From JABDQZ01 sp963801985 (GTDB taxonomy: Bacteria > Pseudomonadota > Gammaproteobacteria > Chromatiales > Chromatiaceae): DNA of 64,000 bases. The stretch spans positions 60,731 through 124,730 of the forward strand of contig CAWDGV010000005.1 of NCBI GenBank assembly GCA_963801985.1. Direction: 5' to 3'. The notes below the pieces were generated by a model that saw only the letters and a program-made list of their open reading frames with translations, ran no database searches and was not told the DNA's origin. Made by a program: the position numbers and the translations under genes. This document shows positions 35,801 to 44,131 of this stretch, piece after piece. The first letter of the stretch is position 1. Every line of letters starts with the position of its first letter.

Positions 35801-37179
35801 GGCTTTACCGAGTCGCGCAAATTCACAAAGTCTCAGGACTGCTTTTTGGCGCAGTCCTGTTGATTTTGGCTTTTACCGGTTTTTTTCTAAACCACGATAA
35901 TTTCAATATTCTATGGGATATCCGTTTCAATAAAGAATCGCTACCCAAGGCTGTTGCTGAAAAAACGGCCAATGCTTTTACCTCCTTCAAGGTCAACAGT
36001 GAAAACACCAGCCATCAGATGGCGGGTTCAAGGATGGGTTTTTTCCTGTCCCTGGACGGCGGCCAGGTTTATCAAAAGACTTTAAGTGAGCAGGTTCTTG
36101 CGATTGAACCGCAGCGCTGGCATGGGAAAGAGGACTATGAGCATTTATTTGTCGCAACCACCGATGGTATTTACCAAAGTCAAAATAGCGGGAAAAACTG
36201 GGTGGCGCTTGCATTGCAGGGGCAGCCGATAGAGTCAATCAGTGTATTCGATGGTTTTTTATACGCAGTAGTTGATAAACGAAAAATACATAAAATCAAT
36301 ATTGAGACTGGGGAGAGCGAACATCTTGAATTTACTCCCTTGGCTCCAGAAATATTACCGGATCAAATTTCACTGGGTCGCTTTGTGCGTGATCTACATT
36401 ACGGGCGGGGGCTGTTTAGTGGCGACAGTTCCTTACTGATTAATGATTTCAGTGCAATGGTATTATTTTTTCTGCCTGTTAGTGGCTTGCTCATATACCT
36501 GGCGATAAAGAAAATCAGGCGAAGAAAAACCAAAAATAAAACTACCCTGTATTTCTGGAGAAATCTCCATTCGAATAAACTGGTGATTTTTTCATTCATA
36601 CCCATTTTTTTATTGCTGGTTACGGGAGTGATTCTTGATCATCCGGATTTTTTTCGTTCATTTTTGAAAACAACAAAATTAAGTATCAGTTATCTACCGC
36701 CGGTGTATCGCGACCTGTCTACAGATATTTGGGGTATAGATTATGATGGAGCGCATTATCGTATTGGTAATCGGCTTGGAGTTTTTAAATCCGCAGATTT
36801 AAAAAACTGGTCATTGGACTCCAGTGGTTTTGCCTGGCGCATGAAACGTCTCGGCAATGACCTGTATGTTGGTGGTATGGGGTCCCCAAACCGGCTTCTT
36901 GTCGATCACCAATGGCAAATTCTTGAGGGTAAAGCCCACATGCCAAGAGATTTCTTCCGTATTGGTGATGAAACCCATTTATTCACCAAGCACCATCACC
37001 ACTTTCAAATGCCCGTGCTGGAGCAGGTTCCTGTTTATCACGTTTTACTGGCTTTGCATGATGGTGAATTTTTTCATGAATACTGGGTATTTGTGAATGA
37101 TCTCGCATCAATTGCAGCTCTTGTGCTTCTGATTACAGGCTTTATTAAATGGTATCGCAGGTATCATCATCCTAAATAA
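35797..37179 (+). CDS. PepSY-associated membrane protein with inserted periplasmic sensor-like domains
   Basis: A 460-residue protein starting at GTG inside the receptor stop. It has four membrane helices (about 10-30, 222-242, 263-283, 430-450) arranged as in PepSY_TM proteins (start RVAQIHKVSGLLFGAVLLIL; LHYGRGLF; LHSNKLVIFSF; end LITGFIKWYRRYHH). The periplasmic loops carry propeller-like repeats (HLFVATTDGIYQSQNSGKNW, YRIGNRLGVFKSADLKNW, DLYVGGMGSPNRL) and a HHHH stretch. Members of the PepSY_TM group reduce ferric siderophores or other metals. It probably processes what the receptor imports. Confidence 0.75.
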   Translation: MRLYRVAQIHKVSGLLFGAVLLILAFTGFFLNHDNFNILWDIRFNKESLPKAVAEKTANAFTSFKVNSENTSHQMAGSRMGFFLSLDGGQVYQKTLSEQVLAIEPQRWHGKEDYEHLFVATTDGIYQSQNSGKNWVALALQGQPIESISVFDGFLYAVVDKRKIHKINIETGESEHLEFTPLAPEILPDQISLGRFVRDLHYGRGLFSGDSSLLINDFSAMVLFFLPVSGLLIYLAIKKIRRRKTKNKTTLYFWRNLHSNKLVIFSFIPIFLLLVTGVILDHPDFFRSFLKTTKLSISYLPPVYRDLSTDIWGIDYDGAHYRIGNRLGVFKSADLKNWSLDSSGFAWRMKRLGNDLYVGGMGSPNRLLVDHQWQILEGKAHMPRDFFRIGDETHLFTKHHHHFQMPVLEQVPVYHVLLALHDGEFFHEYWVFVNDLASIAALVLLITGFIKWYRRYHHPK

Positions 37180-37204
37180 ATGACTCTTGTCAGTGGCTGA
37201 AGTG

Positions 37205-37241
37205 AAGGGGCTTTCCAGCTAATGCAGGAAGGCCCTCTTTA
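37205..37241 (+). terminator. Possible terminator after the PepSY-type gene
   Basis: Arms AGGGGCTTTCC and GGAAGGCCCT around a ten-base loop, followed by CTTTATT. The stem has one bulge, and the T-run is weak. It is 26 bases beyond the stop. Confidence 0.5.
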
Positions 37242-37406
37242 TTGTCTGCTATTGACCCTGGCTAAAGTCAGTGAGGTTGATTTTTTTATTATCTTAGCTG
37301 GTACATCTCTAAATGCCCGAAGTTCTGCACGCTGTATAACCCGGCATGTTATTCTGCACCTCAATACTTATTTTATTTTTGACGATCATACGATCGGGAC
37401 GGAATT

Positions 37407-37901
37407 GTGACCAATAATGACATCATCAGGCGTATTCGTTATATCTTCGATTTTAAAGAGCCGAAGATAATCGATTTGTTTGCACAGGCTGATCAGCAGG
37501 TATCGGCTCAGCAGGTCAACAGCTGGTTATTAAAAGACGACGATCCTGCGCAGCAAAAGCTCAGTGATTCGCAGCTGGCTGTGTTTCTCAATGGCCTGAT
37601 TAATGACAAACGCGGCAAAAAAGAGGGTGCGCAACCGCAAGCTGAGTCACAGTTAACCAATAACATCATTCTAAGAAAATTAAGGATTGCGTTGGATTTT
37701 AAAGATAAAGATATGCTGGAGACCCTGGAACGGGCGGATGTTCACATCAGTAAGCACGAATTAAGCGCGTTTTTTCGCAAGGCCGGCCATAAGCATTACC
37801 GTGAATGTAAAGACCAGGTGCTGCGTAATTTTCTCAAGGGTTTGCAAATGAAATACCGCCCTGCAGTTCAGTCGAGTGAAAGCTCTGTATGGAAGCAGTA
37901 A
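37407..37901 (+). CDS. yehS: YehS family protein (DUF1456)
   Basis: A 164-residue protein starting at GTG. It has two copies of the DUF1456 motif: NNDIIRRIRYIFDFKEPKII then NNIILRKLRIALDFKDKDML, each followed by a helical block, ending with the conserved AGHKHYRECKDQVLRNFL. The function in E. coli is unknown. It is 35 bases before dbpA. Confidence 0.92.
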   Translation: MTNNDIIRRIRYIFDFKEPKIIDLFAQADQQVSAQQVNSWLLKDDDPAQQKLSDSQLAVFLNGLINDKRGKKEGAQPQAESQLTNNIILRKLRIALDFKDKDMLETLERADVHISKHELSAFFRKAGHKHYRECKDQVLRNFLKGLQMKYRPAVQSSESSVWKQ

Positions 37902-37936
37902 CTTTTATTTCACTGTAATAACGCAGGATTATCATT

Positions 37937-39325
37937 TTGAGCGAAATAAACTTTTCAAACCTTGATCTGAAAGCGGATCTTCTGCAAAACCTGTCTTTCC
38001 TGGGATACCAGTCAATGACACCCGTGCAGGCGCAAAGTCTACCCCTGGTTCTGGCTGGACATGATGTGATTGCGCAGGCTAAGACCGGTTCAGGGAAAAC
38101 AGCTGCATTTGGTCTGGGGCTGCTACAAAAGCTGGACGTAAAGTGGTTTCGCATTCAGTCACTGGTGCTTTGTCCTACACGCGAGCTGGCAGACCAGGTT
38201 GCCAATGAAATCAGAAAACTCGCCAGGGGCATACATAATATAAAGGTACTGACTCTATGTGGCGGCATGCCTTTTGGCCCGCAGGCCGGCTCTCTGGAGC
38301 ATGGCGCTCACATTATCGTGGGCACACCGGGGCGCATCGAAGATCATCTTGGCAGGGGCACGCTTAAACTAAACGAGGTCAATATGCTGGTCCTTGACGA
38401 GGCTGATCGCATGCTCGATATGGGGTTCCAGCCTTCTCTTGATGCCATCATTGAGAAGATACCCGGCAAGCGCCAGACGCTGTTATTCAGTGCGACTTTC
38501 CCTGATCAAATTCAGTCTATGGCCAAACGTGTCATGACCAAACCGGAGATGGTTAAAGTTGACGCTGTGCATGAAGCAACCAGTATTGAACAGCACTTCT
38601 ACAAGGTGACTGATAACAGGCAACGTTTGACCGCGTTACGCCTGTTACTGATGCAATACGCTCCCGAATCTACCGTGGTATTTTGTAACACCAAGAAAGA
38701 GACTCAGGAGGTAGCGGATAAGCTCAATGAGTACGGTTTTAGTGCACTCGCATTACATGGTGACCTGGAACAGCGCGACCGGGATCTTACCCTGGTACGG
38801 TTTTCCAATAAAAGCATTTCAGTTCTTGTCGCAACTGATGTGGCGGCCCGTGGTCTGGATATAGCTGCCCTGGATGCAGTGATCAATTACCATATTGCCC
38901 ACGATGCTGAAATGCACGTTCATCGCATTGGTCGTACGGGTCGGGCAGGTCATAAGGGTATTGCCTGTTCACTGTATAGCGAAAGTGAGGGCCACAAGGT
39001 TGCGCTCCTGGAAGCCGGGGTTGACCCCATTCTTGATGCTGAAGCTTTGCCGCCAATGTCTTTACTCGATAAGCCTGCAATACAACCAGCTATGGCGACA
39101 TTACGTATTGATGGTGGTAAAAAACAAAAGCTTCGCCCGGGGGACATTCTTGGTGCCCTGACCGCTAAAAATGGTATTGCCGGTAAACAGGTTGGCAAGA
39201 TCCAGGTATTTGATAACTGGGCTTATGTAGCTGTTAACCGGAAAGTCGCCAGGCCTGCATTGCAAAAATTAATCCAGGGTAAGCTTAAGGGTCGGACCTT
39301 CCGGGCCAGGTTGATAGAGGCTTGA
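37937..39325 (+). CDS. dbpA: DbpA, ATP-dependent RNA helicase for 23S rRNA
   Basis: A 462-residue DEAD-box helicase starting at TTG with AGGA nine bases upstream. Motifs: Q-motif with TPVQAQSLP, AKTGSGKTAAF, PTRELADQ, LDEADRML, SATFP, VATDVAARGLDI and HRIGRTGRAG. The C-terminal RNA-recognition domain (KLRPGDILGAL, KIQVFDNWAYVAV) is the DbpA type that targets hairpin 92 of 23S rRNA during large-subunit assembly. The stop codon lies in a triple 11-base repeat. Confidence 0.95.
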   Translation: MSEINFSNLDLKADLLQNLSFLGYQSMTPVQAQSLPLVLAGHDVIAQAKTGSGKTAAFGLGLLQKLDVKWFRIQSLVLCPTRELADQVANEIRKLARGIHNIKVLTLCGGMPFGPQAGSLEHGAHIIVGTPGRIEDHLGRGTLKLNEVNMLVLDEADRMLDMGFQPSLDAIIEKIPGKRQTLLFSATFPDQIQSMAKRVMTKPEMVKVDAVHEATSIEQHFYKVTDNRQRLTALRLLLMQYAPESTVVFCNTKKETQEVADKLNEYGFSALALHGDLEQRDRDLTLVRFSNKSISVLVATDVAARGLDIAALDAVINYHIAHDAEMHVHRIGRTGRAGHKGIACSLYSESEGHKVALLEAGVDPILDAEALPPMSLLDKPAIQPAMATLRIDGGKKQKLRPGDILGALTAKNGIAGKQVGKIQVFDNWAYVAVNRKVARPALQKLIQGKLKGRTFRARLIEA

Positions 39326-39343
39326 TAGAAGCTTGATAGAGGG
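39311..39343 (+). repeat. Three tandem 11-base repeats across the dbpA stop
   Basis: TTGATAGAGGC, TTGATAGAAGC and TTGATAGAGGG in direct succession. The dbpA stop TGA is inside the second copy. Probably replication slippage; it has extended the 3' end without changing the protein much. Confidence 0.8.
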
Positions 39344-39429
39344 CTGCGGCCTGGTGAATGCTATAGTCATGGGCTGCATATGGGATGACTCAGGAAATAG
39401 AACTGGTTACTCGGTATTGGGAGACAACA

Positions 39430-39972
39430 ATGGGTAATACTCTTCAGGATCAATTGCTACGGGCTGGCGTTATAAACAAGCAGAAGGCACAGGAAGCCAA
39501 TGGCAAGCGACGAAAAAAACAAAAGTTGAAAAATAAAGGTGTGGTTCCTGTTGATGATGGGGGTAGCGAGTCTGCTCGAGCCGCCCAAGCTGAAAAAATT
39601 GCCCGTGACAGGGAGCTTAATCGTCTCAAGCAGGAAGAGATTGAGAGAAAGGCGATTGCTGCACAGATCAGGCAGCTTATCGAGTTGAACCGTCTTTCAT
39701 GCGAGGATGGTGAAACGCGATTTAACTTTGTCGATGGTAAAACAGTGCAAAATATCTACGTAACTGAGGAAGTGTTCCTGCAACTGGGGCGTGGCTGGTT
39801 GTCGGTTGTGAAGTTTGAAGATAGTTATGAAGTTGTGCCTACGGTAGTTGCAGACAAGATTAACGAGCGGGACCATACTGCTGTTATCACACAAAACCAA
39901 TCCGACCTGGCGGAGGGTGGCGAGGACGATCCTTATGCCGACTTTAAAGTGCCTGATGACTTGATGTGGTAG
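39430..39972 (+). CDS. yaiL: YaiL family protein (DUF2058)
   Basis: A 180-residue protein. ATG at 39430 gives MGNTLQDQLLRAGVINKQKA, the DUF2058 N-terminus; an earlier ATG at 39385 has no such support. A basic coiled coil (about 17-85) is followed by LNRLSCEDGETRFNFVDG and a beta-rich end. In E. coli, YaiL is associated with nucleoprotein/polysome fractions; its role is unclear. Confidence 0.9.
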   Translation: MGNTLQDQLLRAGVINKQKAQEANGKRRKKQKLKNKGVVPVDDGGSESARAAQAEKIARDRELNRLKQEEIERKAIAAQIRQLIELNRLSCEDGETRFNFVDGKTVQNIYVTEEVFLQLGRGWLSVVKFEDSYEVVPTVVADKINERDHTAVITQNQSDLAEGGEDDPYADFKVPDDLMW

Positions 39973-40051
39973 GCTGATTTTAATTTACATTTCTTTTGCA
40001 TAGTTGTTTGCAGCACGTCCACATCCATCACTCTAGGCAAAGAGGAAAATC

Positions 40052-40579
40052 ATGTCGCATATCCTGCTTATCTATTCAACAACAGATGGTCAAACCCGGA
40101 AAATCACTGACAGGATCAGTCAGGTTGCAGAAGGGCAGGGTCACACGGTAACCGTAATGTCGATCCAGGATGCGCTAAACGCAGAGATAACATCTTTTGA
40201 CAAGATCGTTATTGGCGCCAGTATTCGTTACGGAAAACACTCTCAGGATGTTTATGAATTCATAAACCGGAATGAGAAGATTCTGGACAATATGCCCAAT
40301 GCCTTTTTCTCGGTTAATGTGGTGGCCCGAAAACCGGAAAAACGTCTGCCTGAAACCAATCCATATCTTAAGAAATTTCTCAGGCAAATAAGCTGGGTCC
40401 CAAAAGAGGTCACTGTCTTTGCCGGTAAAATTGATTATCCACGCTACAGGTTTACCGATCGCCAAATAATACGCTTCATCATGTGGATGACAAAAGGGCC
40501 GACCGGGCCGAAGGACGTGGTGGAATTTACTGACTGGCAACAGGTTGAGGCATTTGGTCGATTAATCAGCGATATGTGA
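40052..40579 (+). CDS. hemG: HemG, menaquinone-dependent protoporphyrinogen oxidase
   Basis: A 175-residue long-chain flavodoxin-like protein. FMN-binding start ILLIYSTTDGQTRKI, then IGASIRYGKHSQDVYEF, the HemG-specific insert near FFSVNVVARKPEKR, and KIDYPRYRFTDRQIIRFIMW. It oxidises protoporphyrinogen IX to protoporphyrin using quinone. The ribosome site AAAGAGGAAAATC lies upstream. HemG is found in gammaproteobacteria and supports the taxonomic reading. Confidence 0.93.
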   Translation: MSHILLIYSTTDGQTRKITDRISQVAEGQGHTVTVMSIQDALNAEITSFDKIVIGASIRYGKHSQDVYEFINRNEKILDNMPNAFFSVNVVARKPEKRLPETNPYLKKFLRQISWVPKEVTVFAGKIDYPRYRFTDRQIIRFIMWMTKGPTGPKDVVEFTDWQQVEAFGRLISDM

Positions 40580-40603
40580 ATTCACGGATAGCCTTTAGAC
40601 ATC

Positions 40604-43132
40604 ATGACCACAAGCCCCTTTGTGCCACCTGATCTGCCGATTAAGGCATGTCTCGATGAATTATCCCAGGCATTGGAGTCCGGACATGTCACATTAAGTG
40701 CCTCTACGGGATCTGGTAAGACCACGGTTGTGCCTCTGAGCCTGTTAGACCAGTCATGGTTAGCCGGCAAAAAGATTATCATGTTGGAACCCAGGCGACC
40801 TGCTGCCCGCATGGCCGCCCATCGCATGGCTTTTTTAAGCGGTGAAAAGGTGGGCGAAACCATTGGCTACCAGGTGCGGTTTGACCGAAAAATCAGTCGC
40901 CAAACCCGCATCGAGGTATTGACCGAAGGCTTACTGTTAAAGCGGCTGCAGTCTGATCCCGAACTCGCGGATGTTGGGTTGGTTATTTTTGACGAGTTTC
41001 ATGAAAGAAACCTGGTCGCGGATTTGTCGCTGGCACTGTGTATCGATGTTTGCCAGGGATTGCGTGATGACCTGCGCTTACTGGTCATGTCGGCATCGCT
41101 TGATGCCGGGAAGCTCACCCAATTATTGAATGCCAGGAACATCACTGCCGGCGGCCAACTTCACCCGGTAACAATTCAATATTCCAAAAATGATTCGCCC
41201 CTCGACCAAGTTGTCGAGGCCTGCCGGCCTCTTATTGATCAGGCATTGGAAAAGGTGGAAGCTGACGTGCTGGTATTTTTACCAGGGCGTAGCGAGATTG
41301 CCCGTTTGCGGGAGTTAGCCGAACTGAAATGGAGTAATAGCTGTGAGATTTTAACGCTGTATGGTGATCTCAGTGCGGAACAGCAGGACCGGGTTTTAAA
41401 TCCAGCGAGTCGTAAAAGACGACGATTGATCTTAACGACTGATATTGCTGAAACAAGCCTGACCATTGAGGGGATTGAAGCCGTAGTTGACGGTGGTAGA
41501 GTACGCAAGCCTGTGTTTCAGCCCAACAGTGGTTTGACGCGGCTGGAAACAGGTTGGGTCTCCAAGGCATCGGCTTTGCAACGGGCCGGTCGCGCGGGCC
41601 GTTTAGGCCCGGGTTATTGTTTTCGTGCCTGGCCAGAATCGCGCCAGCAACGCCTTGATGACTGGATTCCTCCCGAGATTTTATCTGCTGATCTGGCGAA
41701 TACTGTATTGGAGCTGGCAGCCTGGGGTGTCAGTGAACCTGACGGGGTAGCCTGGCTGGATAGCCCGCCGAAGGCTCATTGGCAGCAGGCAACCGATCTT
41801 CTCTATCAACTGCAAGCGGTCGATGGGCAGGGGCATATTACAATTCAAGGTCGCGGCATGGCCGCTTTACCGCTTCATCCACGTCTTGCGCACATGCTGT
41901 TAAATGCAGAAGGCGATGCAGGAAAGCTGGTGGCTGCTGATATTGCGGCACTGTTATCCGATCGTGATCCGTTCTTGCGAAAGCCAGGAAGCATGCTGCC
42001 TGTAGATTTAACGTTACGTTTATCGGCTTTAACTGAATGGCGTCAAACAAATTCAACAACAGACTGTGACCGCAATCGGCTAAAACAACTGGATCGCTTG
42101 TCAAAACAGTTTTTAAAACTGCTTGCCGGGAAAAAACACGACAAAAATGACAGCAACTTGAGTGAGGCTGCCTGCCTGGCGATGGCTTATCCTGACCGGG
42201 TGGCCAAGCGTCGCTCAAAAGGGGACGGTTACCTGATGCGCAATGGACGGGGAGTTGTCATTCCGCAAGATGACAGTCTTGCTGCTTCGGAGTACCTGGT
42301 GATTGCTAACCTGGATGCAGGGCATCGAGATGGCAGAGTCTGGCTGGCCGCCAGTATTGATTATTCCGAGATTAAAATGTTGTTTGCGGAACAGATTCAG
42401 CACCAGCGGGTTACGCTCTGGGATAAATGCCATCAGAAAGTAGTTGCCCGGGAAAGGGAAAGTCTGGGTGAGCTTATCCTCTCGGAGAAGCAGGTCCCTT
42501 TGCTGGCGGATGATCCTGTCATTGGCATTTTGCTCGATCAGCTAAAAGTCGAGGGACTATCCCTGTTTGGCGAACAACATAAACTGGATTCCCTGCGTGC
42601 GCGGGTGCAGACAATACGCAGGCTGGATGCCCAGGGCGACTGGCCCGATGCATCAGAATCTGGCCTGATGGATAAACTGGAAGAATGGCTGTTGCCCTGG
42701 CTGGATAAGGTGGATTCGCTAAAACAGGTGAGGCAGGTAGATCTTTTTACAGCTTTCCAATCCTGGCTCGGTTGGGAAAAGCAGCGGCAGTTGAACGAAG
42801 AATTGCCTGAAACACTGCTGACGCCTGCAGGTACTCATCGGAAAATTGAATACGATTTAAATGAGCCACCGGTGCTGCGCGTGCCATTACAGGAAATGCT
42901 GGGTGTATCAGTATCACCCGCTGTAGCCAGGGGAAGGCTTAACCTGGTAGTGCATCTGCTCTCACCGGCTGGCCGTCCTTTGCAGGTGACACGGGACCTG
43001 GCGACTTTCTGGGGAGGAGCGTACAACGAGGTAAAAAAAGAGATGCGTGGCCGTTATCCCAAGCATTATTGGCCAGATGATCCTGCCAGGTCAGAGGCAA
43101 CCCGGTTTACCAAAAGGCATTTGAAAAAGTGA
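40604..43132 (+). CDS. hrpB: HrpB, ATP-dependent helicase (DEAH/RHA family)
   Basis: An 842-residue DExH helicase of normal HrpB length. Walker A STGSGKTTVVPL, DEFHERN, VMSASLD, TTDIAETSLTIEG and QRAGRAGRLGPG. The C-terminal HrpB-specific domain includes GVSVSPAVARGR, HLLSPAGRPLQVTRDL and YPKHYWPDDP. Its role in bacteria is not well defined; RNA processing is suggested. It starts 25 bases after hemG. Confidence 0.95.
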   Translation: MTTSPFVPPDLPIKACLDELSQALESGHVTLSASTGSGKTTVVPLSLLDQSWLAGKKIIMLEPRRPAARMAAHRMAFLSGEKVGETIGYQVRFDRKISRQTRIEVLTEGLLLKRLQSDPELADVGLVIFDEFHERNLVADLSLALCIDVCQGLRDDLRLLVMSASLDAGKLTQLLNARNITAGGQLHPVTIQYSKNDSPLDQVVEACRPLIDQALEKVEADVLVFLPGRSEIARLRELAELKWSNSCEILTLYGDLSAEQQDRVLNPASRKRRRLILTTDIAETSLTIEGIEAVVDGGRVRKPVFQPNSGLTRLETGWVSKASALQRAGRAGRLGPGYCFRAWPESRQQRLDDWIPPEILSADLANTVLELAAWGVSEPDGVAWLDSPPKAHWQQATDLLYQLQAVDGQGHITIQGRGMAALPLHPRLAHMLLNAEGDAGKLVAADIAALLSDRDPFLRKPGSMLPVDLTLRLSALTEWRQTNSTTDCDRNRLKQLDRLSKQFLKLLAGKKHDKNDSNLSEAACLAMAYPDRVAKRRSKGDGYLMRNGRGVVIPQDDSLAASEYLVIANLDAGHRDGRVWLAASIDYSEIKMLFAEQIQHQRVTLWDKCHQKVVARERESLGELILSEKQVPLLADDPVIGILLDQLKVEGLSLFGEQHKLDSLRARVQTIRRLDAQGDWPDASESGLMDKLEEWLLPWLDKVDSLKQVRQVDLFTAFQSWLGWEKQRQLNEELPETLLTPAGTHRKIEYDLNEPPVLRVPLQEMLGVSVSPAVARGRLNLVVHLLSPAGRPLQVTRDLATFWGGAYNEVKKEMRGRYPKHYWPDDPARSEATRFTKRHLKK

Positions 43133-43137
43133 TGGCT

Positions 43138-43617
43138 TTACAGTAACAAAGTTTCATCGATGCGATGAAACTTTGATGCCGACCGTACGAGGGATTCTGC
43201 AGTCAGGGCAGGTACACCATAGACTTCAGTCTGGATACCTTGGCTACGGGCTTTTTGCATTAAGAGATCAAAATCGCCATCACCTGATAGCAGGACAATG
43301 ACATCAACCCGGTTGATTGCTTCCATGACATCAATGGTGATGCCAACATCCCAGTCACCCTTGGCCGAACCATCACTGCGTTGAATATAGGGTTTGAGCT
43401 TTACAGAAAAACCAATATGCCCCAGCGCACTCTGAAATTTTTGTTGTTGGGGGTCACCGCGGTCAATTGCGTATGCATTGGCTAAGATTATATTTCCCTG
43501 CGCACTGACTTGTTGCCATAATTTTCGATAGTTGAACGACCTGCCATACGCTTCCCTGGTGGTGTAATAGATGTTTTGTACATCAGCGAAAATGGCGATG
43601 TTTTTCATGTAAGACAT
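43138..43617 (-). CDS. NYN-domain protein (LabA/DUF88 family)
   Basis: A 159-residue protein with a PIN-like NYN nuclease fold: IAIFADVQNIYYTT (first Asp/Asn), GDWDVGITIDVM and VIVLLSGDGDFDLLM (acidic cluster). All acidic residues expected for metal-dependent RNase activity are present. ATG at 43608 is a second possible start. It lies 14 bases after the gene at 43631-43894 and is co-directional, so the two probably form an operon. Confidence 0.88.
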   Translation of the reverse strand: MSYMKNIAIFADVQNIYYTTREAYGRSFNYRKLWQQVSAQGNIILANAYAIDRGDPQQQKFQSALGHIGFSVKLKPYIQRSDGSAKGDWDVGITIDVMEAINRVDVIVLLSGDGDFDLLMQKARSQGIQTEVYGVPALTAESLVRSASKFHRIDETLLL

Positions 43618-43630
43618 TGTCGGTGAGCTG

Positions 43631-43894
43631 TCAGGTCAACGACATGTCCATACCGCGTTGATGTGGATGCCACTTGGCAATATCCATCTGGATCTTGCCA
43701 ATTCCCAGTGTATGTAACCACTTGGCGCAGGAATCCAGCGTTGCCCAGGTCTTGAGCTTGCCTGCATTTGTTTCGACATTATGCTCACCGGTGGGTGTCA
43801 TCACGCGGATGTAGAGCAGGCTGCCGCTGGCTGTAATAAGAACTTTCTTGATGGCATTGGCATCGGCTAGAGCCAACATGGTCTTTTTATCCAC
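43631..43894 (-). CDS. Small protein, resembles plasmid ParC-type partition-associated proteins
   Basis: An 87-residue protein, KKTMLALADANAIKKVLITA then KLKTWATLDSCAKWLHTLG and IGKIQMDIAKWHPHQRGM. I recall similar small proteins labelled partition-associated on plasmids, with the same KTWATLD and KW.P.QRG motifs, but I cannot confirm this. No ParA/ParB is present in the window. It is upstream of, and probably co-transcribed with, the NYN gene. Confidence 0.65.
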   Translation of the reverse strand: MDKKTMLALADANAIKKVLITASGSLLYIRVMTPTGEHNVETNAGKLKTWATLDSCAKWLHTLGIGKIQMDIAKWHPHQRGMDMSLT

Positions 43895-44131
43895 CTCGAT
43901 TCTCCCTTGTAAAAATGTAATGCATTACATTATATATAAAATGTAAACTATTGATATTACTTGTCAAGTTGGATTTGTTTCTGGCTTTTAATAGCTGCTG
44001 CATCAAGTTCAGAGTCAGACCTGCCTGCTTATGCAGGTTCGCAGCATAAGCCAGTGGGCGATGTATTATGGGTATGTGGAATTGCAAATGATCAGGAAGA
44101 GGGTTTTGTACCGGGGATTTATTGGTGAAAT

